DNA from: Pontibacter sp. SGAir0037
GTDB taxonomy: Bacteria; Bacteroidota; Bacteroidia; Cytophagales; Hymenobacteraceae
DNA: 64,000 nucleotides
Reading direction: 5' to 3'
Assembly (NCBI RefSeq): GCF_005491705.1
Contig: NZ_CP028092.1
Location: 4,216,001-4,280,000, forward strand
Shown here: in pieces, positions 18,530 to 27,475 of the stretch
Layout: each line of letters opens with the position of its first letter
How positions within the stretch are numbered: position 1 is the stretch's first letter
Notes under the pieces: generated by a model
Databases searched by the model: none
Seen by the model: only the letters and a program-made list of their open reading frames with translations
What the model was told of the DNA's origin: nothing
Program-made: the position numbers and the translations under genes

Positions 18530-19738
18530 ATGGTTCCTCTTTACAAAAGAAATTTTATTTGTTTGAGCCTTCTGTTAATGGCCTTGGTGTGGCAGGCAAC
18601 AGTAGCAGCACCAAAAAATGTATCAGTAACACCTGCACCCGGTTGGGTGAAGCAACTACCTGTGAGCACGCAGAGCAATGTTAATCCCAAGGAGGTAAAC
18701 GATGGGTATCATTTTTTGCTGCGCTCTACGCAATGGGAGGTAGCACAGCAGGAAGTATATTACCATAACGTATATAAAATAGTATCAGAAGAAGGCGTAC
18801 AAAACAACTCGGAACTAAAGATATCTTTTGACCCGGCCTACGAAAGGCTCGCGCTGCATAAAGTGGTGGTATGGCGTAATGGTGCCGCCATTAACAAGCT
18901 GGACCTAAAAAAGGTGAAAACTATACAGCGGGAGCAGGGAATGGAGCAGCGTATTTATGATGAAAGCCTAACCTCAGTGCTTATTCTGGATGATATAAGA
19001 GTAGGAGATGTAATTGAATATGCCTGTTCTGTAAAAGGAGGCAATCCGGTTTTCGAAGGTAAGTTCTTTCGTGGTTTTAACCTGCAGTTTTACGATCCGG
19101 TAGATGAACTGCATTATTATGTGGTGTCGCCGCAGGAGCGTAAGATCAATTATAAGCTATACAAAACAAAGCAGAAGCAGGCTATTGCTACCATCAACGG
19201 AAAAACTTCTTATACCTGGCATGTAAAAAATGTTACCGCTAATGCTACTGATAATGATATTCCTGCCTGGTACGACCCCTATCCGGGAGTTTATCTGTCA
19301 GAATTTAACTCATGGCAGGAAGTGGTTGAATGGGCACTACCACTTTATGAGCTTAATGAAAAATTAGCGAAAGGTTTGCAGGCACAGGTAGACAGTATTT
19401 TAACCGACTATAAAACCGACGAAGACAGACTAAAGGCAACCTTGCGTTTTGTGCAGGACGATGTGCGCTATTTAGGCATGGAAGCAGGCATAGGAGGTTT
19501 TAAACCACGTTCTCCTTCCGTGGTATTTAAAGAGCGCTTCGGCGATTGCAAAGATAAATCGCTGCTGTTGGTTACAATGCTGCGGCAAATGGGCATAAAA
19601 GCTTCTCCGGCTCTTGTAAACACTACCTCGCGAGGGCAGGTGGCAGAGGTGTTGCCTTCTCCGTATGCTTTTAATCACTGCATTGTGCAGGTTGATTTTT
19701 GGGGGAAGAAATATTGGTACGACCCTACGATCAGTTAA
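18530..19738 (+). CDS. DUF3857/transglutaminase-like protein, 5' half of a frameshifted gene
   Basis: The frame opens with a signal peptide (about 9-27), then a DUF3857 domain (about 60-220) and a transglutaminase-like core whose triad is intact: C340 in FGDCKDKS, H383 in FNHC, and D398 in YWYDPT. Four residues after that Asp the frame meets TAA at 19736. The protein continues in the next frame: removing one T near 19735 reads ISKQRGAYDKIF without interruption. Whole length would be about 872 residues. It is either a recent mutation or a base error. Such proteins are periplasmic or membrane-anchored; function unknown. Confidence 0.8.
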   Translation: MVPLYKRNFICLSLLLMALVWQATVAAPKNVSVTPAPGWVKQLPVSTQSNVNPKEVNDGYHFLLRSTQWEVAQQEVYYHNVYKIVSEEGVQNNSELKISFDPAYERLALHKVVVWRNGAAINKLDLKKVKTIQREQGMEQRIYDESLTSVLILDDIRVGDVIEYACSVKGGNPVFEGKFFRGFNLQFYDPVDELHYYVVSPQERKINYKLYKTKQKQAIATINGKTSYTWHVKNVTANATDNDIPAWYDPYPGVYLSEFNSWQEVVEWALPLYELNEKLAKGLQAQVDSILTDYKTDEDRLKATLRFVQDDVRYLGMEAGIGGFKPRSPSVVFKERFGDCKDKSLLLVTMLRQMGIKASPALVNTTSRGQVAEVLPSPYAFNHCIVQVDFWGKKYWYDPTIS

Positions 19739-21149
19739 ACAGCGAGGAGCTTATGATAAAATATTTTTACCTGATTACCAGCAGGCCTTGGTGATAGATC
19801 CTGCCAGTAAAGGATTAACCAAAATAGTTTCTCCGTCACCACTCACTGCCAAAATTAAAGTTCAGGAAACGTTTTTATTCGATAATGTAGGCGGCCCGGT
19901 TAAGCTGGAAGTTAAAACCGAATACTATGGTTCTGAGGCCGACAACCAAAGAAGCTATTTCTCAACCAGCAGTTTAAAAGATATAGAAAAATCTTACCTG
20001 AACTTTTATGCGGCAACATTTCCGGAAATAGAAGTGGCGCGCGATTTTGAATTTCTGGATTTTGAATCCGAAAACAAGTTTACAACACTGGAAGAATATA
20101 CGATAGAAAACCTTTGGGAAGCACAGGAAGATAACGAAAATATACTGCAGGCCTCTTTTTACCCACAGATTCTACGCGATTATATAAAGCAACCCAGAAC
20201 CAGTAAGCGGACTACCCCCATGGATCTGGGCTATCCGTTAGACGTAGAGCATGAGGTGCTACTGTACCTGCCTGAATACTGGCCATTGAAAGAGGTCACA
20301 AAAGAAGTATCAGATAAAAATTTTATGTACGCAAGCCATATTGCTTACGACAGCAGATCCAACCTCGCTACTCTTAACTATACCTACACCACACTGCATG
20401 ATCATGTTATGCCGGAAGATATGGCTTCTTTTAAAAAGAACCAGAAACTGATGCTGGATGACCTGGGCTATAGCCTTACCTACGATAAAGCTATGGCAGG
20501 TGCCGGTGGAGCAGACTTTGAGTTTAGCTGGTGGATATTACTCTTCGGTTTACTGGTAGCAGGGGCAGCGGCACTAGGTGCATATAAACTATATCATTAT
20601 GATCCGCTTCCTGCTCCCGGTTACATAGCAGGAGACGGAATAGCCGTAGGTGGCTGGCTAATATTACCTTTGCTTGGTATCATTTCAACGCCATTCAGAA
20701 CGTTGATTCTTATTGGTTCCAATGGATACTTTAACCAGACGGTATGGGTGAACCTGCTTTCGCCTGCTTTATCTACGTTTAATCCGGCATTGGCAGGCGC
20801 CATGTTAGGAGAACTTATCATCAATATCGGGTTTTTGGTATACTCTTTGCTTGTTGCAATACTGTTCCTGCAAAAGCGCAGCAGTGTTCCAAGGCTGATG
20901 GTTGTCTTGTATATCAGTAATCTTTTGTTTTTGATAGCTGATTATGTGGCGTTAGAGGTCCTGGAGCTTTCATCCGGTGCAGAAAACAGTTTGGCTTCTA
21001 TTGCAAGTGCTTTTATTGTAGCAGCCATCTGGGTACCATATTTTAATGTGTCGACACGTGTTAAGGAAACTTTTGTAGTACAACTTAACCCTGCCGAACC
21101 GGATGAGGTTTTACTAGAAGAGCGGGCTCTAACAGGAACAGGTATTTAG
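19734..21149 (+). CDS. DUF3857 protein, 3' half with DUF2569-like membrane domain
   Basis: Continuation of the gene at 18530 in another frame; no proper start of its own. It begins at KQRGAYDKIFLPDYQ, the usual sequence after a transglutaminase core in this family, passes through a beta-rich region (about 140 residues), a DUF3858-like stretch, and ends with five hydrophobic helices. The last part carries GWLILPLLGIISTPFR, typical of DUF2569 membrane domains. The upstream in-frame ATG-like start at 19665 lies in DNA that codes for the transglutaminase core and is not a real start. The intact C-terminal half argues that the break is recent. Confidence 0.75.
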   Translation, partial: VKQRGAYDKIFLPDYQQALVIDPASKGLTKIVSPSPLTAKIKVQETFLFDNVGGPVKLEVKTEYYGSEADNQRSYFSTSSLKDIEKSYLNFYAATFPEIEVARDFEFLDFESENKFTTLEEYTIENLWEAQEDNENILQASFYPQILRDYIKQPRTSKRTTPMDLGYPLDVEHEVLLYLPEYWPLKEVTKEVSDKNFMYASHIAYDSRSNLATLNYTYTTLHDHVMPEDMASFKKNQKLMLDDLGYSLTYDKAMAGAGGADFEFSWWILLFGLLVAGAAALGAYKLYHYDPLPAPGYIAGDGIAVGGWLILPLLGIISTPFRTLILIGSNGYFNQTVWVNLLSPALSTFNPALAGAMLGELIINIGFLVYSLLVAILFLQKRSSVPRLMVVLYISNLLFLIADYVALEVLELSSGAENSLASIASAFIVAAIWVPYFNVSTRVKETFVVQLNPAEPDEVLLEERALTGTGI

Positions 21150-21176
21150 ATAATTCACCTTAATCCCTTTTGAGCT

Positions 21177-22160
21177 ATGAACATTACTACAAAAATGCTG
21201 GCAGCTATGGCTTTGCTGCTGAGCCTGCAGTCCTGTACCGATCAGATTTATACTACAGATCCTTATAGAACACCGAATGCACGCCTAACAAGTCTGATGT
21301 TGCCGCCTCATAAGAAGGATGTTGAGCTGTTTTTTAAAGGGGAAACGCCTGAAGAGGAATACATTAAAATTGCCGCCATAGAGGCAAGAGGGCCTGAAGA
21401 CACTAGCTATGGAAGCCTGATTAAGCACCTGCAGCTAAGCGCACAGAAATTTGGAGCCGATGCTATTCTGGTGATGGACAAAAACTACAAGTCTAACACC
21501 TCGAATTGGACGTATAACAGCCGAAATATTTCTACTGATAATTACCCGGAGCTGCATGGCATTGCCATTAAATATCGGAAAAACATAGATCTGACTCAGA
21601 TTCCTAAAGAACAGGAAATACATTTCTACAACCAGGAGACGAGTAGCTTTGAGCCGGCACTGCACTTAAAGCTAACTTATGGTGGAGGAGTTGAGGAGAA
21701 AGAGGAGCTCAACCCGCTTGGCATGCAGCATTATACCAATTTCATTAAAAATTATTCGCTGCAGCACTTGATGTATGAAGACAACAAGAACTGGAAGAGC
21801 AGAGAAGTTGATGGTAAAATTACACATCGGCAGCTAACGAAGCAGGGTTTGCCTGTAAAGCAAGTTCAGTTTATATACAATCCTGATGGGAGTGTAGCAG
21901 AAATACAACTTCAGCACTATCATGAAGGATATAATACTGATTCTTATGCTGAAAAAATCCTTATAAGTTATAACGAAGAGGGAAAGGTAAAAGAAAGAAC
22001 CATTTTCAGAAGCGATAATCCTTATCTGCGCGAAGTCTATCACTACGATCAGTCTTCAAGCCGTTTAGATGTGATGGAAACTTATATTGTTAATCAGGAA
22101 AAGGATACTCCTTTTATAAAAACCGCCTTTGCTTATTATGATCCGGAAGAGGTAAAGTAG
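21177..22160 (+). CDS. Lipoprotein of unknown function
   Basis: 327 residues with a lipoprotein signal ending in LLSLQSC, the cysteine being C20. The N-terminal third holds a stretch (about 60-120) like small YbjQ/heavy-metal-binding-type lipoprotein domains that fold around SYGSLIKHLQLSAQKFGADAI-type helices, and the remainder has RHS/MORN-like beta hairpins (QFIYNPDGSVAEIQLQHY). I recognise no named family. It starts 27 bases after the frameshifted gene and is probably in the same operon. Confidence 0.7.
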   Translation: MNITTKMLAAMALLLSLQSCTDQIYTTDPYRTPNARLTSLMLPPHKKDVELFFKGETPEEEYIKIAAIEARGPEDTSYGSLIKHLQLSAQKFGADAILVMDKNYKSNTSNWTYNSRNISTDNYPELHGIAIKYRKNIDLTQIPKEQEIHFYNQETSSFEPALHLKLTYGGGVEEKEELNPLGMQHYTNFIKNYSLQHLMYEDNKNWKSREVDGKITHRQLTKQGLPVKQVQFIYNPDGSVAEIQLQHYHEGYNTDSYAEKILISYNEEGKVKERTIFRSDNPYLREVYHYDQSSSRLDVMETYIVNQEKDTPFIKTAFAYYDPEEVK

Positions 22161-22283
22161 CTCTTAACTACTGAACTAGCTTTTATATGATGCTCCTTGA
22201 CATTGGCTGTAGTTTATTGCTACAACAAGAGTTAAGGAGCATTTTCTTTGTAGGTACTGGTTCTTTCTGAACACGTTTAGATG

Positions 22284-22291
22284 TAATTTTG
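22284..22291 (+). promoter_or_regulatory. -7 box TAATTTTG
   Basis: Exact TAnnTTTG match 33 bases before the ATG at 22325. It decides the start of the downstream gene, because the longer frame from a TTG at 22289 would begin inside the promoter. No clear -33 element. Confidence 0.55.
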
Positions 22292-22324
22292 TATGCGAAC
22301 AATTGCAAACAAATAGCAGGTAGT

Positions 22325-23143
22325 ATGAAAGGTTTTATAATGGTGGTGTTATTTTTTATGATTGCATTACTCTCCATGGCTCAAGAACAGGCAGTACAGT
22401 ATTATGATAAGTCTCATAAGAAAACCAACAATAAAGCTGATGCAAATTCTTATACCATAACAACCCTGCAGCGTGATGGCTCTACCATTGAAAGGAGCTA
22501 TACAATGGGAGATACATTAACCAGTGAAAAGCATTACCAAAATTTTGCCGGGGCCAAAGAAGGAAAGTATCTAAGGAATGGCGTGTACAGGTATTGGCAT
22601 CTTAATGGCCAGTTGGCAAGCGAAGCAATTTATATTGGCAACGAACTGGAAGGGAAGCGAACTACCTGGCATGAAAATGGACAGGTGCAGTACGAAGAGT
22701 TCTATGTAAAAGGTAACTTGCAAGATGCGCTGAAAGGCTATTATAATGACGGAAAGGTACGACGGCTGGAGGTGTACAAGGCTGGTAAAATGGTAAAAGG
22801 GGAGGTTTACTCCAGGGAAGGCGGTATTATTCCTTATGTTCCTGCCAGTGAGCTACCTGAATTTCCCGGAGGTGAAACAAAACTTCTGAAATTTTTATCA
22901 ACTAATGTCAAGTATCCAAAAAGTGCCAGACCGGCAAAAGTTTCTGGAATAGTAATTTTATCTTTCACGGTTGGAAAGGACGGTACAATAGAAGGAATTA
23001 AATTTGAAAAGAAAGTCCATCCAGATTTGGACGCAGAGGCGCTTAGAGTGGTTCAAGCTATGCCAAACTGGAAGCCAGGAACAGAGGAAGGAGAAATTGT
23101 ACCTACCGTGTATACTTTACCCATAAGATTTACAATTAGATAA
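22325..23143 (+). CDS. Secreted MORN-repeat protein with TonB C-terminal domain
   Basis: About 272 residues from ATG 22325, which gives a proper signal peptide (MKGFIMVVLFF to SMAQ). The middle has MORN-like toxin/antitoxin-type repeats (NGVYRYWHLNGQLASEA, TWHENGQVQYEEFYV). The last 90 residues form a TonB C-terminal domain: FPGG near its start, then VSGIVILSFTVGKDG and ALRVVQAMPNWKPG. There is no N-terminal anchor helix as in true TonB, so it is a periplasmic or surface protein using the TonB-C fold. Together these domains are common in Bacteroidota. The next gene starts 23 bases on. Confidence 0.8.
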   Translation: MKGFIMVVLFFMIALLSMAQEQAVQYYDKSHKKTNNKADANSYTITTLQRDGSTIERSYTMGDTLTSEKHYQNFAGAKEGKYLRNGVYRYWHLNGQLASEAIYIGNELEGKRTTWHENGQVQYEEFYVKGNLQDALKGYYNDGKVRRLEVYKAGKMVKGEVYSREGGIIPYVPASELPEFPGGETKLLKFLSTNVKYPKSARPAKVSGIVILSFTVGKDGTIEGIKFEKKVHPDLDAEALRVVQAMPNWKPGTEEGEIVPTVYTLPIRFTIR

Positions 23144-23166
23144 AAGCTCTCCCTAAACCTAATCTC

Positions 23167-23682
23167 ATGAAAAAATACTTGCTTACCTGCCTTATTGCCT
23201 TTTTCTTTGACTTTACCTCTTTTGCCCAGGCAAAAGTTTCGGCGCAGGATGTAGCTTCCATTGAAGCCATTACAGCGGCTGGCTTACGTATTATTTCCGG
23301 TCCGAAAGGGCAGAAGCGGGATATGGAACAGTTCAAAGCACTTTTTCTGCCTGATGCACAATTAGGTGGCGTTTTCTATCGCGGTGACAGCAGTTTTGTG
23401 CGTATTACAACTGTAGAGCAGTTTGCCGATCGCAACGGACCTTTTTATGAGCAGAATGGTTTTTTTGAGCTCCAGCTGGCATTGCGCATCGAACGGTTTG
23501 GTAACCTGGCGACGGCTTTTCAAACTTATGATACTCGTTACACCAAAGACGGGAAAGTAGAAGCCAGGGGTGTAAATACTTACCAGCTTGTTTACGACAA
23601 AGGCCGATGGTGGATTGCCAGCTTACTCTTTACTCCTGAAACAGAGCAGCAGAAGCTCCCTGCGAAATATCTGAAAAATTAA
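23167..23682 (+). CDS. Secreted NTF2/SnoaL-like protein
   Basis: 171 residues with a clear signal peptide (MKKYLLTCLIAFFFDFTSFAQ). The rest resembles NTF2/SnoaL-like cone folds: an opening helix, DMEQFKALFLPDAQLGG, then several strands ending in YQLVYDKGRWWIASLLFTPE. Catalytic residues cannot be assigned. It follows the TonB-C gene closely and probably shares its promoter. Confidence 0.7.
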   Translation: MKKYLLTCLIAFFFDFTSFAQAKVSAQDVASIEAITAAGLRIISGPKGQKRDMEQFKALFLPDAQLGGVFYRGDSSFVRITTVEQFADRNGPFYEQNGFFELQLALRIERFGNLATAFQTYDTRYTKDGKVEARGVNTYQLVYDKGRWWIASLLFTPETEQQKLPAKYLKN

Positions 23683-24237
23683 CTGACACTGCACCAGTTA
23701 TAGTTGTAACTGGTATTTATAAATATACTGGAGCTACCAGACAAGGCTACCACATCTTTTCAGAAAGGAAAAGCGAAAGTATAGAAATGAGAAAGGCCCC
23801 ATCAAAATGATTGGAGCCTTCTCTCACCTTAAAACAAACTAATCTAAACTTTAACTAACCTTATCTTCAAAGCCGCAGAAGCGGCATAATGTCTATTATA
23901 AATTTTGTAAGAGAGGATAGGGTATTTTAAACTTTTTTAACAAAATAGCCTTAAGTTTTTTGCTATTACGAAAAGCCTACTTATATTTAGCTTTCCAATA
24001 GTACGTCTCTCTGTAACCGGGTGCAAAAGTACACGTTTAATTTCCTATTGTAAAGGAAAATCGAAAAAATATTTTCGTGGATGTGTACGTTTTTTCTTTT
24101 CCCAATATAAAATCCTGTAAATAAGCTCTTTATTAAAAGATTGCATCGGCATTCAGTGCTTCGCTTGTTACATATACTTTGGTGTAGTTCTGCAATAGGC
24201 GACGAAGCTCTGACGTGCTAATCTGGAATTACCATGT
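23683..24237. other. Intergenic region with hairpin and possible small RNA
   Basis: No gene recognised. A strong stem at 23789-23823 (GAGAAAGGCCCCATCA with TGATTGGAGCCTTCTC, one mismatch) may end the upstream operon. A small GCCGC/GCGGC hairpin lies near 23875. On the minus strand an exact -7 box TACTTTTG (24024-24031) could drive a transcript of roughly 200-230 bases ending at the stem. From 24120 to 24215 the minus strand reads a short frame, ISTSELRRLLQNYTKVYVTS and on to a stop, that may be another decayed coding remnant. Confidence 0.4.
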
Positions 24238-24510
24238 TTAAATGGCGTTTTCTACCAGCAACTACAGCACCATCGGAGGGATTTCTACATTCAGGGCTTT
24301 GAAGCTTATGTGCAGCTCATAATGTAGCCGCTCTTCTAGTTGCACTGATTCCAGGGTAAGGTAGGTTTGCACTACCTCTAATTCTCTATGCAATGGCATC
24401 CGCTCCTGGTTGGCGCACTGCAGGCAGTAGCGTAGCAGTTCAGAAAGGTGTGTAATCATGTAGGGCACTTTTCGCTGATCCTGTTGCCGAGCGAAAAAGG
24501 ATAAGCGGTT
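24238..24510 (-). pseudogene. Remnant of a LytS/YehU-type sensor histidine kinase
   Basis: Minus-strand translation gives NRLSFFARQQDQRKV, then HLSELLRYCLQ, PLHRELEVVQTYLTLES and EIPPMVL, the dimerisation and phosphoacceptor-adjacent region of LytS-like kinases (His_kinase family). The expected continuation QLLVENAIKHG appears as stop-LLVENAI-stop: TAG at 24262 replaces a Gln codon and TAA at 24238 replaces a Lys codon. A further TAA at 24511 precedes the fragment. The ATPase domain and the N-terminal sensor are missing. It sits directly after the stop of the ATP-grasp gene on the same strand. Confidence 0.75.
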
Positions 24511-24537
24511 TTACAGCAGGATGAATGGCAATAGAGT

Positions 24538-25587
24538 CTAAATCATGGCAACGGTTTTATTATCAACCTGTACTCCATACGTTTTTTTATAGTGTACTTT
24601 ACGTTCCAGGGCTTCAATAATGGGTGCAGAGAAGTCTACACCTTCCATTTCACTGATATCAGGAAGCCCGCCCGGGCTGAATACATTAATTTCCATCAGT
24701 TTATTGCCAACTATATCGAGGCCTACCATAAACATACCGTCCTGTATAAGCTTCGGGCGCACCAGTTCTACCAGGTCCAGCATAGTTTGGTCTACTTTTA
24801 CTGCCTGAGCACTGCCTCCTGCATGCATGTTGCTCCGAATGTCGTCTTTGCTGTTTACACGGCGCATCGCACAGTATTTACCTTTGTACTGCAGCGCTTC
24901 TCCGTTTACTACAAACAGGCGCACATCGCCTTCGGATGCCTGCGGCAAATATTCCTGCGCTATCACATAACCATCGCGGCTGATTGCCTCTACTATCTGA
25001 TTCAGGTTGGTGGCATCATCTTTTTTTACGATAAACACGCCTGATCCTCCTGAACCCTGCAGTGGTTTAAGAATTATATTGCTGTTTTGCTCCCGGAAAA
25101 ACTCTTTAATCTCATTCTTGTCGCGGGTAATAAGAGTGCGCGGACGAACAGCCTCCGGGAAGTGCTGGAAGTACATTTTATTAACAGCGTCGGAGAGGGA
25201 GGTAGGGTCATTTAATACAATAACGCCATGCCGTAAAGCCAGCTGCCCGAAGATAATGCCAGCGTTCTGTGCCCAGCCACGGCCTTCGCCTTCAGCAGAA
25301 GGGTCGTTACGAAGCATCAGCACATCCAGATCAGGAGCCGTAATACGCACTTTATGCGCTTTGTCGCTTTGGATGGCCTCAAGGTAAGTAGTGCAGGATT
25401 TGTACTTATGGTTAGGATCTGCCTGTACTGCAGTAGCTCCCATAAAACCATCCGGATAATAAGCCAGGTCGCCCACACCCATCAGGAACACCGAGTGCCC
25501 CTGGTTGTGCATGCGCTGCGCCAGAAAAATAGTTGCATAACCTGGTCCTTCTGTTTTAACGTCGTTCACGACAAATCCGATAGTCAT
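24538..25587 (-). CDS. GshB-like ATP-grasp ligase
   Basis: 349 residues, cytoplasmic. The central and C-terminal parts match ATP-grasp enzymes of the glutathione synthetase/RimK group: IILKPLQGSGGSGVFIV (ATP-binding loop), a hinge near VIAQEYLP, DVRLFVVNGE, and the metal-binding end VGLDIVGNKLMEINVFSPGG. These enzymes join a carboxylate to an amine using ATP. Glutathione synthesis is one possibility, but no gshA partner is present. It is the third gene of a compact minus-strand operon with the DUF1704 peptidase and the amidohydrolase, suggesting a dedicated ligation/removal cycle on a small molecule or peptide. Confidence 0.85.
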   Translation of the reverse strand: MTIGFVVNDVKTEGPGYATIFLAQRMHNQGHSVFLMGVGDLAYYPDGFMGATAVQADPNHKYKSCTTYLEAIQSDKAHKVRITAPDLDVLMLRNDPSAEGEGRGWAQNAGIIFGQLALRHGVIVLNDPTSLSDAVNKMYFQHFPEAVRPRTLITRDKNEIKEFFREQNSNIILKPLQGSGGSGVFIVKKDDATNLNQIVEAISRDGYVIAQEYLPQASEGDVRLFVVNGEALQYKGKYCAMRRVNSKDDIRSNMHAGGSAQAVKVDQTMLDLVELVRPKLIQDGMFMVGLDIVGNKLMEINVFSPGGLPDISEMEGVDFSAPIIEALERKVHYKKTYGVQVDNKTVAMI

Positions 25588-25626
25588 GGGAATAGTATCT
25601 TTACTTGAGATGTTCAGTATTTATTC

Positions 25627-27471
25627 TTACAGTAGGTTAAATACTGATATTCCGCTTTTAAGTTGTTCCAGTTTAGGCTGAGTAGCGGGATCTGACAGAT
25701 AGCGGGGTTTTATGGGAATAGGGCGCAGTACTTTTCTATAGATTAATTCCTGCACGATAGGAATATAATCCTGCCGTATTTTGCCGATCAGCAGCGACTC
25801 CAGTTCATTACCTTTTTTCAGGTATTCCAGCAGGCGCACCAATCCCCGCAGGTATACAGCATCTTTGGTAAGGCCCCCTCCGCGGTGCACGCGCATAGTA
25901 ATATCAAAAGCAGTTTCATCATCGAAACGATACTGTTCTTTAAGCCTGGAAAAATTATCGGTAAAGCTGCAGCCGTTAATAAGATGATAGACAGCAACCA
26001 CACGTGCAGCCAGCAGGCGCATACGGTCCTGGTCGAGGCCGCCAACCAGGTATTCACTTAGCACGGCCAGGCCTTCCTGCAACTCTTCGTAGCCCGGCAC
26101 CCCCACGTATAGCTGCTTCAGGGGCTGCGCCTTGCCGTTGTAATAGGTAAGAATATGGGTGCCAACTTCGTGCTGTATCAAAGCCTCTGCTCTGGATCGT
26201 GGAATTTTAGCATCTGTGCCAATGTTCAGCCTGCCTTTTGAAACCAGCAGGCCGACCACATCCTTTCTAACGTCTACACCGGAATTCACGCCTGCAAACT
26301 GACTTTTAAGAAAAGCTATTTCACGCTCAGCCATTGCTGCAAACTCAGGCACAGGCATAAGCGGAGCATCTTCTTCGCGCATAGGTTCGGGTATAGCTGC
26401 CAGTATACCTTCTGCAATTTTCAGCAGTTGCTCATCTACACCACCAAACAACTGCAGGCTGCTGTACATAAAATTGGGCGTGTTTCGATCGGCCAGCATC
26501 GAAAGCATTTTATCGAGCTCGTGGCGTTTGTCGCGGAACAGGTATGCCAGCGTTGGGTCTTCTACTTTTTCTATTTTAATGTTGTAGAGCTTGCGTTTAA
26601 GCAAATCTGCATCTACAGGCGTGAGACGGTAATGAAAGACAGGTGCTTTGGAAAACTTGTTTTCGCAGAACTCCTCCCATGCTTCCTGCGCATTAACGGG
26701 TGTAACCAGTAGCAGAAACTGAAACTGATCTGAGATAGAAGTTAGCTGTTTATCGATTCGCCACACAGCTGGTACCACACTATGCCTGCCCAGTGCCTGA
26801 AAATGTACCGGCCGATGCGTTGTCTGTACCTTCACAAAATCAAACACAGCTTTTTTTATAGCGTTTGCTATACTGGCACGCATCTTCCGAAGCAGAAGTG
26901 GGTAAATCTTACCTGATTTCTGCTGATAAATCGGTTTTAGCTCCAGCCCCAGCATCAGGCAACTAAGCTGTTTTAACTCTTCTTCTGTCAGAAGCCGCGT
27001 AGGAGTTTCCAGCAAAGCCTGGTTAGAGGCGGTTGCTACAGAAACCGGTATATCTTTTAACGTAATGGCCTCCAGTTCTTTTACCAGCACCCGTGTAGTG
27101 GCTGGTAAAGCCAGTTCAGGCCCCAGTACCTTAAAAAGAGGCGTTTCTGCCGAAGAGGCAGTGGCGGCCAACACTTCTATGATCATAAAGGCTCCGAAAG
27201 CAGCCGACATAACCCTGGCTATTTCCCGCACTAATACCGCAAGTTCCGGCGACTGCTCTTCTCTGGCAATAATATAAGAGGCCTCTGCTTTTACAAAATC
27301 GGCGGTGGCAAAGTCGGGCTGACCTGCCGGGTGTCGGAATATAAGCAGGAATGGAAGTGGCCTGTCTATGTAAACCAAGCCACCTTCCGGGAGCCTTCGG
27401 CGCACTTTCTTGCCGTTATGCAGCGTCTGGACTATACTTTTAATGAGCTTATCGGATATGGTTTCTATCAT
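25627..27471 (-). CDS. DUF1704 / MATCAP-like metallopeptidase (QEGLA-motif protein)
   Basis: 614 residues, no signal peptide. The gluzincin-type zinc motif HEVGTH is at about 434-439, and the family signature EELQEGLAVLSEY follows at about 462, supplying the third zinc ligand. Databases often call it flavohemoglobin expression-modulating QEGLA motif protein. The human relatives (MATCAP) remove the C-terminal tyrosine from tubulin, so a carboxypeptidase role is plausible; the bacterial substrate is unknown. It starts 4 bases after the amidohydrolase stop and ends 39 bases before the ATP-grasp gene, so the three are surely co-transcribed. Confidence 0.88.
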   Translation of the reverse strand: MIETISDKLIKSIVQTLHNGKKVRRRLPEGGLVYIDRPLPFLLIFRHPAGQPDFATADFVKAEASYIIAREEQSPELAVLVREIARVMSAAFGAFMIIEVLAATASSAETPLFKVLGPELALPATTRVLVKELEAITLKDIPVSVATASNQALLETPTRLLTEEELKQLSCLMLGLELKPIYQQKSGKIYPLLLRKMRASIANAIKKAVFDFVKVQTTHRPVHFQALGRHSVVPAVWRIDKQLTSISDQFQFLLLVTPVNAQEAWEEFCENKFSKAPVFHYRLTPVDADLLKRKLYNIKIEKVEDPTLAYLFRDKRHELDKMLSMLADRNTPNFMYSSLQLFGGVDEQLLKIAEGILAAIPEPMREEDAPLMPVPEFAAMAEREIAFLKSQFAGVNSGVDVRKDVVGLLVSKGRLNIGTDAKIPRSRAEALIQHEVGTHILTYYNGKAQPLKQLYVGVPGYEELQEGLAVLSEYLVGGLDQDRMRLLAARVVAVYHLINGCSFTDNFSRLKEQYRFDDETAFDITMRVHRGGGLTKDAVYLRGLVRLLEYLKKGNELESLLIGKIRQDYIPIVQELIYRKVLRPIPIKPRYLSDPATQPKLEQLKSGISVFNLL

Positions 27472-27475
27472 AGTA

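Noticed and set aside
19720..19745. A programmed +1 frameshift at AGT-TAA-A
   Set aside because: The slip would need Ser-tRNA to re-pair on GTT, there is no known slippery pattern, and this family is not known to use one. A simple insertion explains it.
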